A DNA stretch of 64,000 nucleotides from Oscillospiraceae bacterium (GCA_022800755.1 JAAWQX010000001.1:146834-210833); one strand, 5' to 3'. Counted from the stretch's first letter, positions 8,770 to 17,302 are shown. Notes: a model not told the origin generated them from the letters alone. Translations and numbers: made by a program.

Positions 8770-9555
8770 TCAATCCTTCGCATCCATACCGCCGTCCAAA
8801 CGGAGGCCGGAGCCGTTTACATGCGCGGACAATTCCGACGCAAGGTAAAGCGCCATATACGCCACTTCCTCCGGACGGCAATACCGTTTGTCCGGGGAGC
8901 CGGCGGTCATCGCCTGCATACGCTCCTCGTGGTTCGCCAGGTGCGGCAGCTGCATTTGCTCAATGCGGCGGATCATGGGCGTGTCGATCCCGCCGGGACA
9001 GATGCAGTTGACATGCACCCCGTAAGGCGCAAGCTCCAAGGTGGCGGATTTGGCCAGACCGTAAGTCGCGTGCTTGGACGCGGAGTACTGGCTCAAGCCC
9101 GGGGAACCTAAATACGCGCCGTGAGAGCAGTTGATGACGACGGCGCCGCTCATTTGACGCTTCATGATCGGCGCGGTGTACTTCAGGGCGTAAAGGACAC
9201 CGAAGGTGTTTACGCGGAATACCTCCATCCAATTTTCGATGGACGCATCCTCCAGCAAGGCGCGTTTTCCTTCATATCCCTGATTGACAACCAGCACGTC
9301 TATCCGGCCAAAGCGCGTATAAGCGGCTTTGATGAACGCTTCTACCTGCTGCTCGACCGTCATGTCAACAACGTCGGTCATGATGCGTTCGGCGGGAATT
9401 CCCATCGGCGCGATCACCGCATCCAGCTTCTCCTGCGCGGTTGAGCTCACCGCCAGACGGCAGCCCTCCTCCGCAAACGCCTGAACAAGCGCCTGTCCGC
9501 AGCCGCCGGTTCCCGCCGTGATCACAACGACCTTGTCTTTTAATTTTAAATCCAT
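8770..9555 (-). CDS. Short-chain dehydrogenase/reductase (SDR), atypical motifs
   Basis: A 261-residue SDR. The catalytic Ser (NCSHG), Tyr and Lys (YSASK) are intact. The cofactor glycine motif reads TAGTGGCG instead of TGxxxGxG, and the usual NNAG is VNQG. The enzyme is therefore probably active but from an unusual subfamily. The start at 9555 is supported by AAGGAACTATC; the longer frame adds only MREKGTI. It is the third gene of the operon, 21 bases after the DUF3237 gene. A pair of different SDRs beside an enoate reductase fits sequential reduction/oxidation of a ring or side chain, which is inference. Confidence 0.88.
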   Translation of the reverse strand: MDLKLKDKVVVITAGTGGCGQALVQAFAEEGCRLAVSSTAQEKLDAVIAPMGIPAERIMTDVVDMTVEQQVEAFIKAAYTRFGRIDVLVVNQGYEGKRALLEDASIENWMEVFRVNTFGVLYALKYTAPIMKRQMSGAVVINCSHGAYLGSPGLSQYSASKHATYGLAKSATLELAPYGVHVNCICPGGIDTPMIRRIEQMQLPHLANHEERMQAMTAGSPDKRYCRPEEVAYMALYLASELSAHVNGSGLRLDGGMDAKD

Positions 9556-9576
9556 GATAGTTCCTTTCTCCCGCAC

Positions 9577-10062
9577 TTACGCATCGTCGGGTAAGGAGGT
9601 CAGCGCGTACACGTCATACTGCACTTTCAGCGGGGTTTTCGTTCTGTCCACCTGACCGATCCCGAAGCACTGCTTCCGGTTGAGCCAGAGGTATTCTTCA
9701 TCCTCGGTTTCAAAATTCACCGCCGTGCAGATGTAATTTACATCCGGGAAGCGGCCGTTACAGTAATCCTCGTATCCGTTCTCGCCGGTATCCATCCGGC
9801 CGGTGTACTGCATGTAGATTTTCGCGCCGCTTTCCGTTTCGATCATAGCCCGGACATCAGGGCAGGACACGCCGTCCTTGCGGATCACGCACCAGTCGCC
9901 GCCGCCGGGCAGGATCTTTCCGCGGATCTTATCGCCCCATACCTCGCCGTCGGTAATATAGCCGATGTTCCGAAGCCCCATGGGCGATTTGACCATGCGG
10001 TACATGTCGCCAATGTTGCAGGAGTAGGAAAACAGATATTCATAACTGAACTTGTTGAGCAT
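9577..10062 (-). CDS. DUF3237-family protein
   Basis: A 161-residue protein resembling the DUF3237 family, small beta-rich proteins often found in gene clusters for aromatic or terpenoid acid metabolism. Supporting features are GKILPGGGDWCVIRKDG, DVRAMIETESGAKIYMQYTGRMD and FETEDEEYLWLNRKQCFGIG. The exact biochemical function is not established. The start at 10062 (MLNKFS) follows AAAGGAGGCGGGGAGACG. A longer frame to 10149 overlaps the upstream gene by 71 bases and is rejected. Second gene of the operon. Confidence 0.75.
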   Translation of the reverse strand: MLNKFSYEYLFSYSCNIGDMYRMVKSPMGLRNIGYITDGEVWGDKIRGKILPGGGDWCVIRKDGVSCPDVRAMIETESGAKIYMQYTGRMDTGENGYEDYCNGRFPDVNYICTAVNFETEDEEYLWLNRKQCFGIGQVDRTKTPLKVQYDVYALTSLPDDA

Positions 10063-10078
10063 CGTCTCCCCGCCTCCT

Positions 10079-12031
10079 TTAGAAATCCTGCAGCGCCATG
10101 GCCGCGTAAAAGCCCTCGCGAATCGCGTTGCCCGCCTTGGCCGGCTCATGGCAGTCCCCGATCACGGTGGTTTTTGTGGGATACTTGTGCAAAATCTCTT
10201 TTGCGACTTCCATATTGACCTTACGTCCGAACGCGCCTACAATCACGTCAGCCGGCAGAAGCTGCTGGCCGTCTTGGGTCTCCACCACAACGCCCTCGTC
10301 GGTAATACCCACTACCTTGGTGTCTGTCAGACGCTTCACGCCGTATTCATCCATCATGCGATTGATGCTGATGGCGTTGATGTACATTACATCCGCACCG
10401 ATTTTAGAGCGCATCTCTATAATGGTGATCTCCCGGCCGAGGGGAGCGTATTCCAGCGCCGTGTCGCAGGCAGAAAGACCTCCGCCGCAAATTACAACAT
10501 TCTTGCCCTCCGGCAAGCCGTCCTTATGCACATCAAATACATCGATCACCTTTTTGTTGTCTATGCCGGGGATCGGCGGAATGAGCGCATTGGAGCCGGT
10601 GGCTACAAAAATTGCGTCCGCAGTGTCCAGGCAGGGACTGTTCACGTCGATCTCCGTATTCAATTTCACGTCAACATGCAGTTTTTCCAGCTGATGCTCG
10701 TACCACCGGATGAGTTCCCGGATACGCGCTTTGAAGTCACCCGTGGCGATGGTCTTGAACGTGCCGCCCAAGGCGTCGTTTTTATCATAAAGCGTCACAT
10801 GACATCCACGCTCCGCGGCGCAGCGGGCCGCTTCCATCCCGCCGGGGCCGCCGCCGATCACAACAACATTCTGCGGACGCTCCAAGGGCTTGACTTCCAT
10901 GCTTTCCTCAAATCCCGCGGAGGGATTCACCGTGCAGGAAAGTTGTGTTCTCCGTCCGAATATCCGGCCGATACACTCCTCGTTGCAAATGATGCAGGGG
11001 CGAATGTCCTCACGCTTCCCGCAGCGGAGTTTATTGGCAAACGCCGGATCCGCGATGGACTGGCGGCCGAATTGGATCATGTCCGCATGACCGCTCTTAA
11101 GCAGCGCCACAGCGGATTCCATGGAATGGTTTCCGGCATTGATAATCGGTTTGGTCAAATGCTTGCGCGCTTCCTCGCACACATACGCCATGCACGCATC
11201 GCCGTTGTAGCGGCTGGGGAAAATATAATCTTCCGTCTCATAGCAGCCGGCGTCCACGTCAAACGCGTCGATTCCCGATTTATCCAGCACGTCCAAAATC
11301 TTCATGCTTTCTTCAATATCTCTGCCGCCGGGGAAGCGGTGATCCAGAGAAATTCGGAATGTGATGGGGAATTTCGGGCCTACAACTCTGCGGATACTGT
11401 CAACCGCTTCCAACGCAAAACGGCAACGGTTTTCAAAGCTTCCGCCGTATTCGTCGGTGCGCTTGTTCCACACTTCGGACAAAAACTGGTCGATGAGATA
11501 CCCGGCATGGGCATGGATCTGGATTCCGTCAAATCCGCTGCGTCTGGCAAACTCCGCCGCAACTTTGAAATCCTCCATCGCGCTTTTGATCTCGTCCCGG
11601 GTCATGGCGCGGCAAAGAACGTCATGGTTGAAGTGAGCGGGAACCGCGGACGCGCTTACGGGCGGCTCCGGATTGCCGAGGTCAAGCTTACTGTTTCTCC
11701 CAGTACCCGGGCTGAGCTGCAGGAAAAACTTGGCGCCCCAGCGGTGCGCCCGCTCCACAAGAACGGTCGCTTTCGGGATGCAATGAATATCATCAACGTG
11801 GATGCTGGGGCTGCCCTGGGCAAGCCGGGTATTGATGTACGCCGAGCCGGTGTGCAGCAGTCCGATGCCGCCTTTCGCCCGCTCCTCGAAATAACGAAGC
11901 CCCTGCTCACTGTCAGTGCCCTCCTGGTCGTAAGCAAAGGTTCCCATGGGAGACATGCTGATACGGTTTTTAATCAGAACACCATTGATTTCAATTGGCT
12001 CCCAGAGGATTTTGTAGTCATCTTGATTCAT
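10079..12031 (-). CDS. OYE-type enoate reductase with Fe-S and FAD/NAD domains
   Basis: A 650-residue flavoenzyme with the architecture of 2,4-dienoyl-CoA reductase (FadH) and the bile-acid enzymes BaiCD/BaiH. The FMN TIM-barrel (about 1-335) has the active-site HAH at 173-175 and YGGSFENR near 195. A 4Fe-4S cysteine set lies at 346, 349, 353 and 366. The FAD/NAD(P) domain (about 385-650) has GGGPGG near 393 and a second dinucleotide motif, CGGGLSACDTA. It transfers electrons from NAD(P)H through FAD and Fe-S to FMN to reduce a C=C bond. It is the first gene of the operon; the start has TAAGGAGGCAATT. The substrate is unknown. Bile acid, cinnamate-like and other enoates are all possible; no bai-type CoA ligase is nearby. 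Confidence 0.93.
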   Translation of the reverse strand: MNQDDYKILWEPIEINGVLIKNRISMSPMGTFAYDQEGTDSEQGLRYFEERAKGGIGLLHTGSAYINTRLAQGSPSIHVDDIHCIPKATVLVERAHRWGAKFFLQLSPGTGRNSKLDLGNPEPPVSASAVPAHFNHDVLCRAMTRDEIKSAMEDFKVAAEFARRSGFDGIQIHAHAGYLIDQFLSEVWNKRTDEYGGSFENRCRFALEAVDSIRRVVGPKFPITFRISLDHRFPGGRDIEESMKILDVLDKSGIDAFDVDAGCYETEDYIFPSRYNGDACMAYVCEEARKHLTKPIINAGNHSMESAVALLKSGHADMIQFGRQSIADPAFANKLRCGKREDIRPCIICNEECIGRIFGRRTQLSCTVNPSAGFEESMEVKPLERPQNVVVIGGGPGGMEAARCAAERGCHVTLYDKNDALGGTFKTIATGDFKARIRELIRWYEHQLEKLHVDVKLNTEIDVNSPCLDTADAIFVATGSNALIPPIPGIDNKKVIDVFDVHKDGLPEGKNVVICGGGLSACDTALEYAPLGREITIIEMRSKIGADVMYINAISINRMMDEYGVKRLTDTKVVGITDEGVVVETQDGQQLLPADVIVGAFGRKVNMEVAKEILHKYPTKTTVIGDCHEPAKAGNAIREGFYAAMALQDF

Positions 12032-12091
12032 AATTGCCTCCTTACGGTTTGATTGCTATCATAGTAGCATGGCGGTACCACAAAATCATTA

Positions 12092-12101
12092 GACAATTGT
12101 C
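12092..12101. promoter_or_regulatory. Palindrome in divergent regulator/operon promoter region
   Basis: GACAATTGTC, a perfect 10-base palindrome between the operon start (12031) and the regulator promoter (12154). A possible operator for the adjacent PucR-like protein. Position is the only support beyond the symmetry. Confidence 0.35.
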
Positions 12102-12153
12102 GTCTTTTTGACAAAGTTTTTCCACCATTTGAACAAAAACTGCGATGCGTTCG

Positions 12154-12182
12154 TTGACAGGCATTTTTCCAAATGGTACAAT
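12154..12182 (+). promoter_or_regulatory. Promoter of the PucR-like regulator pair
   Basis: TTGACA, 17-base spacer, TACAAT. Transcription would start near 12189. That leaves no leader for the ATG at 12195 and supports the GTG at 12231 as the regulator start. Confidence 0.8.
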
Positions 12183-12230
12183 GCTGGTACAGGTATGGTC
12201 ACAATATGGAAGAAACAGGAAGGGGCAAAC

Positions 12231-13457
12231 GTGCGGTATCTTGATTTCGAAAAAATTCAAACGATCCTGCTGGACTGCATTTTTGACAATTCGCCGATCT
12301 CTCAAATGCTGTGTTCGGTGTACGCGGAAACACATCTGCCGACCATCGCGTTTGACGTATCATTCAAGCTCATTGCCTATTGTTTTGAACGTCCGTTTTT
12401 TATTCCGGGGTGGGAATATCTCGCGACATTCGGCACATTCACAGAAACGGATGTGCTGTCCAAGAACTTTCTTCACCTGAGCGAACAGGTTATGGAGGGC
12501 CGGACAAGCCAAATCGTGTATACGGCCGGCCGGGCCGATCTGAAAACCGCGTTCGGCCCCATTTTTCAGGAAAATACCCTCATCGGCTATGTGGCTACGC
12601 TTACGCAGGATGTGGATATGGATGAAGCCGTTGCGCTGAATGAGCTGGTGTGTAAAAGCGTGTCAAATATTTGGGAGCTTAGCCAGTTTACGGAAATTGA
12701 AATTGCATGCAGGGACATTCTTCTGGGCGGCGTCCTTTCCGATTCCGTATCCCGGCAGTTTTATCGCCGATACCGACCGCCGTATGCCATGGCCGTGATC
12801 CGCACGGATTTCCTGGGCTTCGCAAAAACAAATTATATCAAAAGCCTGCTGGGGCAGCGGGATGACTGCTATGCCGTGATCGGCCCCTTGGGCAATTTGC
12901 GGGTCCTCTTCGGTGATGTCCGCACACAGACCCAACTGGAGGATGTCAAGCAGTTGCTGTACGACATCGCGGAGAAATATGACTGCGCGGCATTCCTCTC
13001 CGACCAATTCGTGTCGGCAGATGACGCCGGCGCTGCCATCATTCAGCTCCAGCTGCTGTTTGAATCTCACGCCGCGCTGCACAGGAAAGACCGGGTCATG
13101 GATTTCGTTACCCACTACATCGATGCAATGTGCTTCGCCTTGACCCAAAATAACAGTTTTGACCGCAAGTATTATTTGCGTAGCATCGGGAAGCTCCAGA
13201 CGATGTATCCTCGCAAATGCGCCGAGCTTATAGGCACGTTGGACGCCTATTTTGCCAATATGTTCAATGTGTCCACAGCAGCCGCGGCGTTGGGGATTCA
13301 CAAAAACAGTGTTAACTACCGGTTAAAGAATGTGTGCAAGGCATTAGACTTGGATATAAACGATCACACGCAGATCGACGCGCTCTTTCTGGAATTGCAG
13401 TTGTATCATACATTGCAGGCATTGGAGGATAATGAGCATGGAAGCGAAATCAATTGA
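12231..13457 (+). CDS. PucR/CdaR-type transcriptional regulator
   Basis: About 408 residues. The C-terminal 60 residues form a PucR-type helix-turn-helix (FNVSTAAAALGIHKNSVNYRLKNVCKA). The N-terminal two thirds have no recognised enzyme motif and presumably sense a ligand. A GTG start at 12231 is preferred: AGGAAGGGG lies 5 bases before it and the promoter at 12154-12182 leaves no leader for earlier ATGs. It is transcribed away from the catabolic operon whose first gene starts at 12031, the standard layout for a local regulator. It probably activates that operon in response to its substrate. Confidence 0.85.
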   Translation: MRYLDFEKIQTILLDCIFDNSPISQMLCSVYAETHLPTIAFDVSFKLIAYCFERPFFIPGWEYLATFGTFTETDVLSKNFLHLSEQVMEGRTSQIVYTAGRADLKTAFGPIFQENTLIGYVATLTQDVDMDEAVALNELVCKSVSNIWELSQFTEIEIACRDILLGGVLSDSVSRQFYRRYRPPYAMAVIRTDFLGFAKTNYIKSLLGQRDDCYAVIGPLGNLRVLFGDVRTQTQLEDVKQLLYDIAEKYDCAAFLSDQFVSADDAGAAIIQLQLLFESHAALHRKDRVMDFVTHYIDAMCFALTQNNSFDRKYYLRSIGKLQTMYPRKCAELIGTLDAYFANMFNVSTAAAALGIHKNSVNYRLKNVCKALDLDINDHTQIDALFLELQLYHTLQALEDNEHGSEIN

Positions 13458-14601
13458 CGGGATCCTTTTGACCGGGCTGCACAACAAGCTGCCGATTGAC
13501 GAAATCCTGAGACAGGCAGCACAGGCCGCTGGGATTGAGCTATGCCTATACTCCGCAGAGCTTGAGATTATTTTTACAAATACCGATCAAGCCGCATTGC
13601 GGAGCTTCAATGCTGTAATCAGTCACTTTTATCAAAATAATTTTGACCCCCGCAGCCTGCATTCAATCGTATCATTTGACGAAAAAGCCTATGTAGTGCG
13701 GTCAATTTTCAAGGGGCACAACTGGGCGGGTATTTTGCTGGTTTATTTCCCGCAAGGGCAACAAACGGATGCGGCGCTGCTGTCTGTCGCGGATCGGCTG
13801 GCAAAGGTCTGCGGCGTACTGACCATACCCGATACCACGACCTCTTTCTATTACGGATTCAGAAAACTGCTCGCGGCAAACCTTATTTTGAACTTGAACT
13901 CCGATGTACGGTTGGCGGCAAAAAATCCACTCATTCAAAAAATGAGTGGAAATTACATTGTATGCGCCCTTCGGGAGAAAAATGATAATCTTTCTGCGCT
14001 CAAACTTGCGGAACACAGTATTGAGAATCATTTTCAAAATGAACTGCATGTATTAAAAGATAAGCAGATTCTGCTGTTTTTTCATCACCTTGGTACGCAA
14101 ACAGAAAAATTGCCCACATGGATTTCCGAGCAAATTAAAGGATTTTGCCTGCAATACGGTCTGCTGTGCGGTGTATCCTCCTGCTTTGATACGCTGTTGG
14201 ACAAAAATTACTTTATTCAGCAAGCGCTTAGCTGTCTGAATATCGCCGATCAACGCAATATCCTGACTTATGCCGATAATATTCACTGCACGTTATTTTT
14301 TGAGGAAATTACCGAAGCATGGGGAACTGATACCTTTTCTTTGTACAAACTCCGCCAAATCTATGCTTACGACCAAGATAACGGCACAGAGTATTTTGCC
14401 ACTTTGCGTGCTTGCCTTTTTGCGCATAACCGGGTAATCCAGGCCGCAAGCAGTTTATACATTAATCACAGTACGCTTTTATACCGGAGAAAAAGGATGA
14501 AAGAACTATTTGATATCGACTTTTTGAATCCAATACAGGCAAATATACTGCGTATTGGAATCATGAACTTTGAACATAACATTACATACCTCAAATCATG
14601 A
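13432..14601 (+). CDS. Second PucR-type transcriptional regulator
   Basis: 389 residues with a C-terminal PucR-like helix-turn-helix (NRVIQAASSLYINHSTLLYRRKRMKELFDIDF). The N-terminal region has no clear motif. Its 5' end overlaps the 3' end of the first regulator by 26 bases, so the two are translationally coupled. An ATG at 13438 is an alternative start, 9 bases after GGAGG. Only about one quarter of the residues seem shared with its neighbour, so it is not a recent duplicate. Two co-expressed regulators could form a hetero-oligomer or respond to two ligands, which is inference. Its codon use is more AT-rich than that of the upstream regulator. Confidence 0.78.
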   Translation: MSMEAKSIDGILLTGLHNKLPIDEILRQAAQAAGIELCLYSAELEIIFTNTDQAALRSFNAVISHFYQNNFDPRSLHSIVSFDEKAYVVRSIFKGHNWAGILLVYFPQGQQTDAALLSVADRLAKVCGVLTIPDTTTSFYYGFRKLLAANLILNLNSDVRLAAKNPLIQKMSGNYIVCALREKNDNLSALKLAEHSIENHFQNELHVLKDKQILLFFHHLGTQTEKLPTWISEQIKGFCLQYGLLCGVSSCFDTLLDKNYFIQQALSCLNIADQRNILTYADNIHCTLFFEEITEAWGTDTFSLYKLRQIYAYDQDNGTEYFATLRACLFAHNRVIQAASSLYINHSTLLYRRKRMKELFDIDFLNPIQANILRIGIMNFEHNITYLKS

Positions 14602-14630
14602 TATATTCGTAGTGATAATTCCAATCGTTT

Positions 14631-14670
14631 TAATAGAGGGACTCCATTGGAGTCACCTCTATTATTTTTA
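14631..14670 (+). terminator. Terminator of the regulator pair
   Basis: Stem TAATAGAGG-GACTCC / GGAGTC-ACCTCTATTA followed by a T-rich tract, 30 bases after the second regulator. Confidence 0.8.
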
Positions 14671-14749
14671 TCCTTTTCTTTTTGATAGGATTCGACACCC
14701 AGTATCTGTTACACTGGAATCGACAGGAAGCAACGAAAAGGGGTATCGA

Positions 14750-14872
14750 ATGTCCACGAACTTTTTCCAAATGAGCAATGAAATCTTTCACTACGGGCTA
14801 ACGCCAAATGCGTTCACTGTGTACTGCTATCTCGTCTCTTGTGCAGGACAACAAACCTACCCGTTTGGGTAG
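14750..14872 (+). pseudogene. 5' fragment of an element-type helix-turn-helix gene
   Basis: A 40-residue frame, MSTNFFQMSNEIFHYGLTPN onward, with an AAGGGG ribosome site. It matches the start of the HTH/replication-initiation-like proteins that open many clostridial integrative elements (pattern NFFxxPNxIFxxxLxxxxxxVYxYL). It stops at a TAG inside a CCTACCC/GGGTAGG hairpin after about 35 recognisable residues, where a normal copy would run 150 or more. Interpreted as truncated by the deletion that shortened this element. Confidence 0.6.
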
Positions 14873-14881
14873 GGCAAGCAG

Positions 14882-14914
14882 AGCACAAGTCCGACAATGT
14901 CGGACTTGTGCTCG
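14882..14914. other. Candidate oriT inverted repeat
   Basis: GAGCACAAGTCCGACA, one base, then its exact 16-base reverse complement, followed by GC-rich CCGGAATCCGG and CCGGGCGGAAGCCCGG repeats. It lies directly upstream of mobC. This position and structure are typical of the transfer origin nicked by MobP-type relaxases. A terminator is the alternative, but there is no T run. Confidence 0.55.
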
Positions 14915-14971
14915 CCGGAATCCGGCGATTCCGGGCGGAAGCCCGGACCCACTTTTGGAACGGAGGAAACC

Positions 14972-15289
14972 ATGAGCCAGAACAAAGATAAGCGCATCAC
15001 GTTTCGGGTTTCTCCAGAGGAACACCAGATCATTACAACCAAAGCAAGTACAGCGCAGATGACCGTCGGAACGTATGTTCGGGCCGCAGTTCTGAAACAC
15101 AAGATCATCCGAGTGGAGGGGCTGAAAGAAATCGTCCATGAGATGAAGGCCATCGGCAGGAATCTCAATCAGCTAACCACGCTGGCGAATATGGGACAGG
15201 TAGACGTTGTGGACCTTTCCCGCCTGACAGAGCAAATGAACGGTATCTACGAACAGATTAACGCATTGATATCAATGGAGAAACACTGA
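14972..15289 (+). CDS. mobC: MobC-type relaxosome protein
   Basis: A 105-residue mobilisation accessory protein. The N-terminal ribbon-helix-helix (KRITFRVSPEEHQIITTKAS) is followed by the MobC signature (LKEIVHEMKAIGRNLNQLTTLAN). MobC binds oriT and helps the relaxase nick. The start at 14972 has CGGAGGAAACC; the longer frame from 14897 runs through the oriT repeat and is rejected. The stop overlaps the relaxase start by one base. The protein looks intact although its relaxase is broken, so it could only work with a relaxase supplied by another element. Confidence 0.9.
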   Translation: MSQNKDKRITFRVSPEEHQIITTKASTAQMTVGTYVRAAVLKHKIIRVEGLKEIVHEMKAIGRNLNQLTTLANMGQVDVVDLSRLTEQMNGIYEQINALISMEKH

Positions 15290-15831
15290 TGGCAACCGTA
15301 ACATTTATTCCAAACAAGGCGCAGTCCACCAGCGCCATGAAAGGCGTTTTACAATACATAGCCCAAGAGAAGAAAACAGAAAATGGCAGCTTCGTGAGCG
15401 GGCTGAACTGCTCCCCGCAATTCTGCTTTCAAGAATTCACGGCCACACGAAAGCTGCACCATAAGACAAGCTCTATGTATTTTTATCATTATGTGCAGTC
15501 GTTCCATCCGAGGGATCCTGTCACGCCTGAACAAGCCCATGAGATCGCAGTTGCATTGGACTGCATTCGCAGACAAACAAAGTGGAAGAGCCAATCGCCA
15601 CACCGGAACCGATACAAGCAGAGGTCACGACAGCACCGCTACCCACACCAGAAGCAGGAATCGAAATCATCGAGCCAGAAGTCGATGAACCTGTTATCGA
15701 AGCCCCCACGCCAGAACCGACAACAGAGCCAAAAATCCAACAGCCAACAACCAACCAATTTGTACAAGCTGGCAATATGGTCTACGTTCCCGGTTTCGGC
15801 TGGTTTGAAAGCCAAGGCGAGGGTACGGTAA
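15289..15831 (+). pseudogene. Relaxase, cut after about 90 residues
   Basis: The first 90 or so residues are a MobP-type relaxase N-terminus: MATVTFIPNKAQSTSAMKGVL, the catalytic-tyrosine region (LQYIAQ), and NCSPQFCFQEFTATRKLHHK with YYHYVQSF-like YFYHYVQSFHP. Near 15565 the family similarity stops at AHEIAVALD and the remaining residues are low-complexity. They are the out-of-frame reading of the next gene fragment. The HUH histidines that should follow (VATHVDRDHxHxH region) are absent, so there is no relaxase activity. Confidence 0.82.
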
Positions 15832-15884
15832 TCCACGACGAGATCATGCGCGAGAACGGCAACAAGGTCGGCATCATGGGCTAA
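15570..15884 (+). pseudogene. 3' fragment of an element accessory protein (DUF6550-like)
   Basis: About 104 residues in another frame from the relaxase. A Pro/Glu/Thr-rich linker is followed by VYVPGFGWFESQGEGTVIHD and ENGNKVGIMG, the C-terminal tail I associate with DUF6550-like proteins encoded in clostridial conjugative elements. The N-terminal membrane segment expected for that family is missing. The join to the relaxase at about 15565 therefore marks a deletion between two genes originally kilobases apart. The family name is from memory and moderately certain. Confidence 0.55.
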
Positions 15885-15896
15885 GGAGGGACAAGT

Positions 15897-17051
15897 ATGG
15901 CAAAACGCAGAGCAAATGGCGAAGGCAGTATACGCAAACGAGCAGATGGACGCTGGGAAGGCCGGTACACTGTCGGCTATGACCCCGAAACCGGAAAGCA
16001 GAAATTCAAGAATGTCCTCGGCAAGTCACAGTCTGAGGTGAAAGAAAAACTCAAAGCCGCCATCGAGGAAAGCAAGGATATCGACCTCATCAAAGCCGAA
16101 GAATATACCGTCGGTCAGTGGATGGATGTGTGGTTTGAGAACTGCGCCAAATTGAAAGTACGTCCCTCTTCTCATCAAACCTACAAGGGATATATCGAAA
16201 ACCATATCAAGCCATACATCGGCAGTATTCCGTTGAATCAACTAACCTCGTTAGATTTGCAAAAGCTATACAAGAAACTTTTGAATAACGGACGCGTGGA
16301 ACGAAAAGAAAGCAAGGAACAGCCGAAAGGTCTCAGTGCAAAAACCGTGCGAAATATCAATCAGGTCATCTCCTCCGCCATGGAGTTCGCTAAATCTCAA
16401 AAACTGATTCGGAACAATCCCACTGACGGATGCTCCCTGCCAAAGGCGGAACACAAAGAGATGCAAACGCTCTCTGCCGAGCAACTCTCCGCCTTTTTCA
16501 CAGAAGCGAAAGAAAGCGGCGTATACGAATTCTATTATATCGCACTGGCTACGGGTCTCAGGCGAGGTGAGCTCCTTGGCCTCAAATGGCAGGACATTGA
16601 CTTTGAGAATGGCATTCTCCATATCCACAGGCAGGTCTCACGAATCGATGGTGAAGTGGTAGAAGCGCCTCTGAAAACAAAAAATTCCTACCGCAACGTG
16701 GCCATCGGCGCTGATGCGGTAGAAATCTTAAAAGCGCAAAAAGAAAAAATGCAAAGCGACTACGTATTCCCGTCTCCGACAGGCGGGCCTATTTCCCCGG
16801 ACAGTGTTTTACATATGCTCCACCGGGTGCTAAACAGGGCCGGACTGCCAAAGGTTCGCTTCCATGACCTCCGACACACTTTTGCCACCCTTGCCCTGCA
16901 AAACGGCGTGGACGTCAAAACCGTCAGCGGAATGCTTGGGCATTACAGCGCAGGATTTACTCTCGACATCTATGCCCATGTAACCACCACAGCACAAAAG
17001 CAAGCCGCCAATACCATGGACTCTGTCCTTTCCCTTGCTGTTCCGTCCTGA
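15897..17051 (+). CDS. Tyrosine integrase of the right element
   Basis: 384 residues. Arm-binding domain 1-55 (GEGSIRKRADGRWEGRYTVG), core-binding domain about 70-175, catalytic domain about 190-384. The catalytic residues are complete: Arg222 (TGLRRGE), His323 and Arg326 (HDLRH), His349 (LGHYS) and Tyr359 (DIYAH). The start follows TAAGGAGGGACAAGT. The gene ends 103 bases from the intact tRNA-fMet, between the paired ATGGGTCA arm sites and the truncated mobilisation genes. Expected to catalyse recombination between the two 48-bp repeats. Confidence 0.95.
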   Translation: MAKRRANGEGSIRKRADGRWEGRYTVGYDPETGKQKFKNVLGKSQSEVKEKLKAAIEESKDIDLIKAEEYTVGQWMDVWFENCAKLKVRPSSHQTYKGYIENHIKPYIGSIPLNQLTSLDLQKLYKKLLNNGRVERKESKEQPKGLSAKTVRNINQVISSAMEFAKSQKLIRNNPTDGCSLPKAEHKEMQTLSAEQLSAFFTEAKESGVYEFYYIALATGLRRGELLGLKWQDIDFENGILHIHRQVSRIDGEVVEAPLKTKNSYRNVAIGADAVEILKAQKEKMQSDYVFPSPTGGPISPDSVLHMLHRVLNRAGLPKVRFHDLRHTFATLALQNGVDVKTVSGMLGHYSAGFTLDIYAHVTTTAQKQAANTMDSVLSLAVPS

Positions 17052-17068
17052 CCGCTCTGAACGCCCGT

Positions 17069-17088
17069 ATGGGTCACGGTATGGGTCA
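17069..17088 (+). repeat. Paired integrase arm-site candidates, right end
   Basis: ATGGGTCA at 17069 and 17081, same orientation and 12-base spacing as at 6141/6153. A related ATGCGTCA follows the other integrase near 5930. Confidence 0.65.
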
Positions 17089-17121
17089 AAGCCAAAAATC
17101 ACCACACACAGAGAAACAGAA

Positions 17122-17154
17122 AAAAGCCTTGGGACCGAATGGTTCCAAGGCTTT

Positions 17155-17155
<1 letters not shown>
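17122..17155. terminator. Bidirectional terminator between integrase and tRNA
   Basis: AAAAGCCTTGG-ACC / GGT-CCAAGGCTTTT with a GAAT loop and flanking A/T runs. It serves the integrase on plus and the tRNA on minus. Confidence 0.8.
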
Positions 17156-17232
<77 letters not shown>

Positions 17233-17302
17233 ATATCTATAGCTTTATCACTATATCACATTTAGCATCCTGCGTCAAGTGCTTTTTTCTACGCCTTGGG
17301 GC

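Noticed and set aside
14897..14971. Longer mobC start
   Set aside because: It would translate through the candidate oriT repeat, while the ATG at 14972 has a good CGGAGG site and matches the family start.
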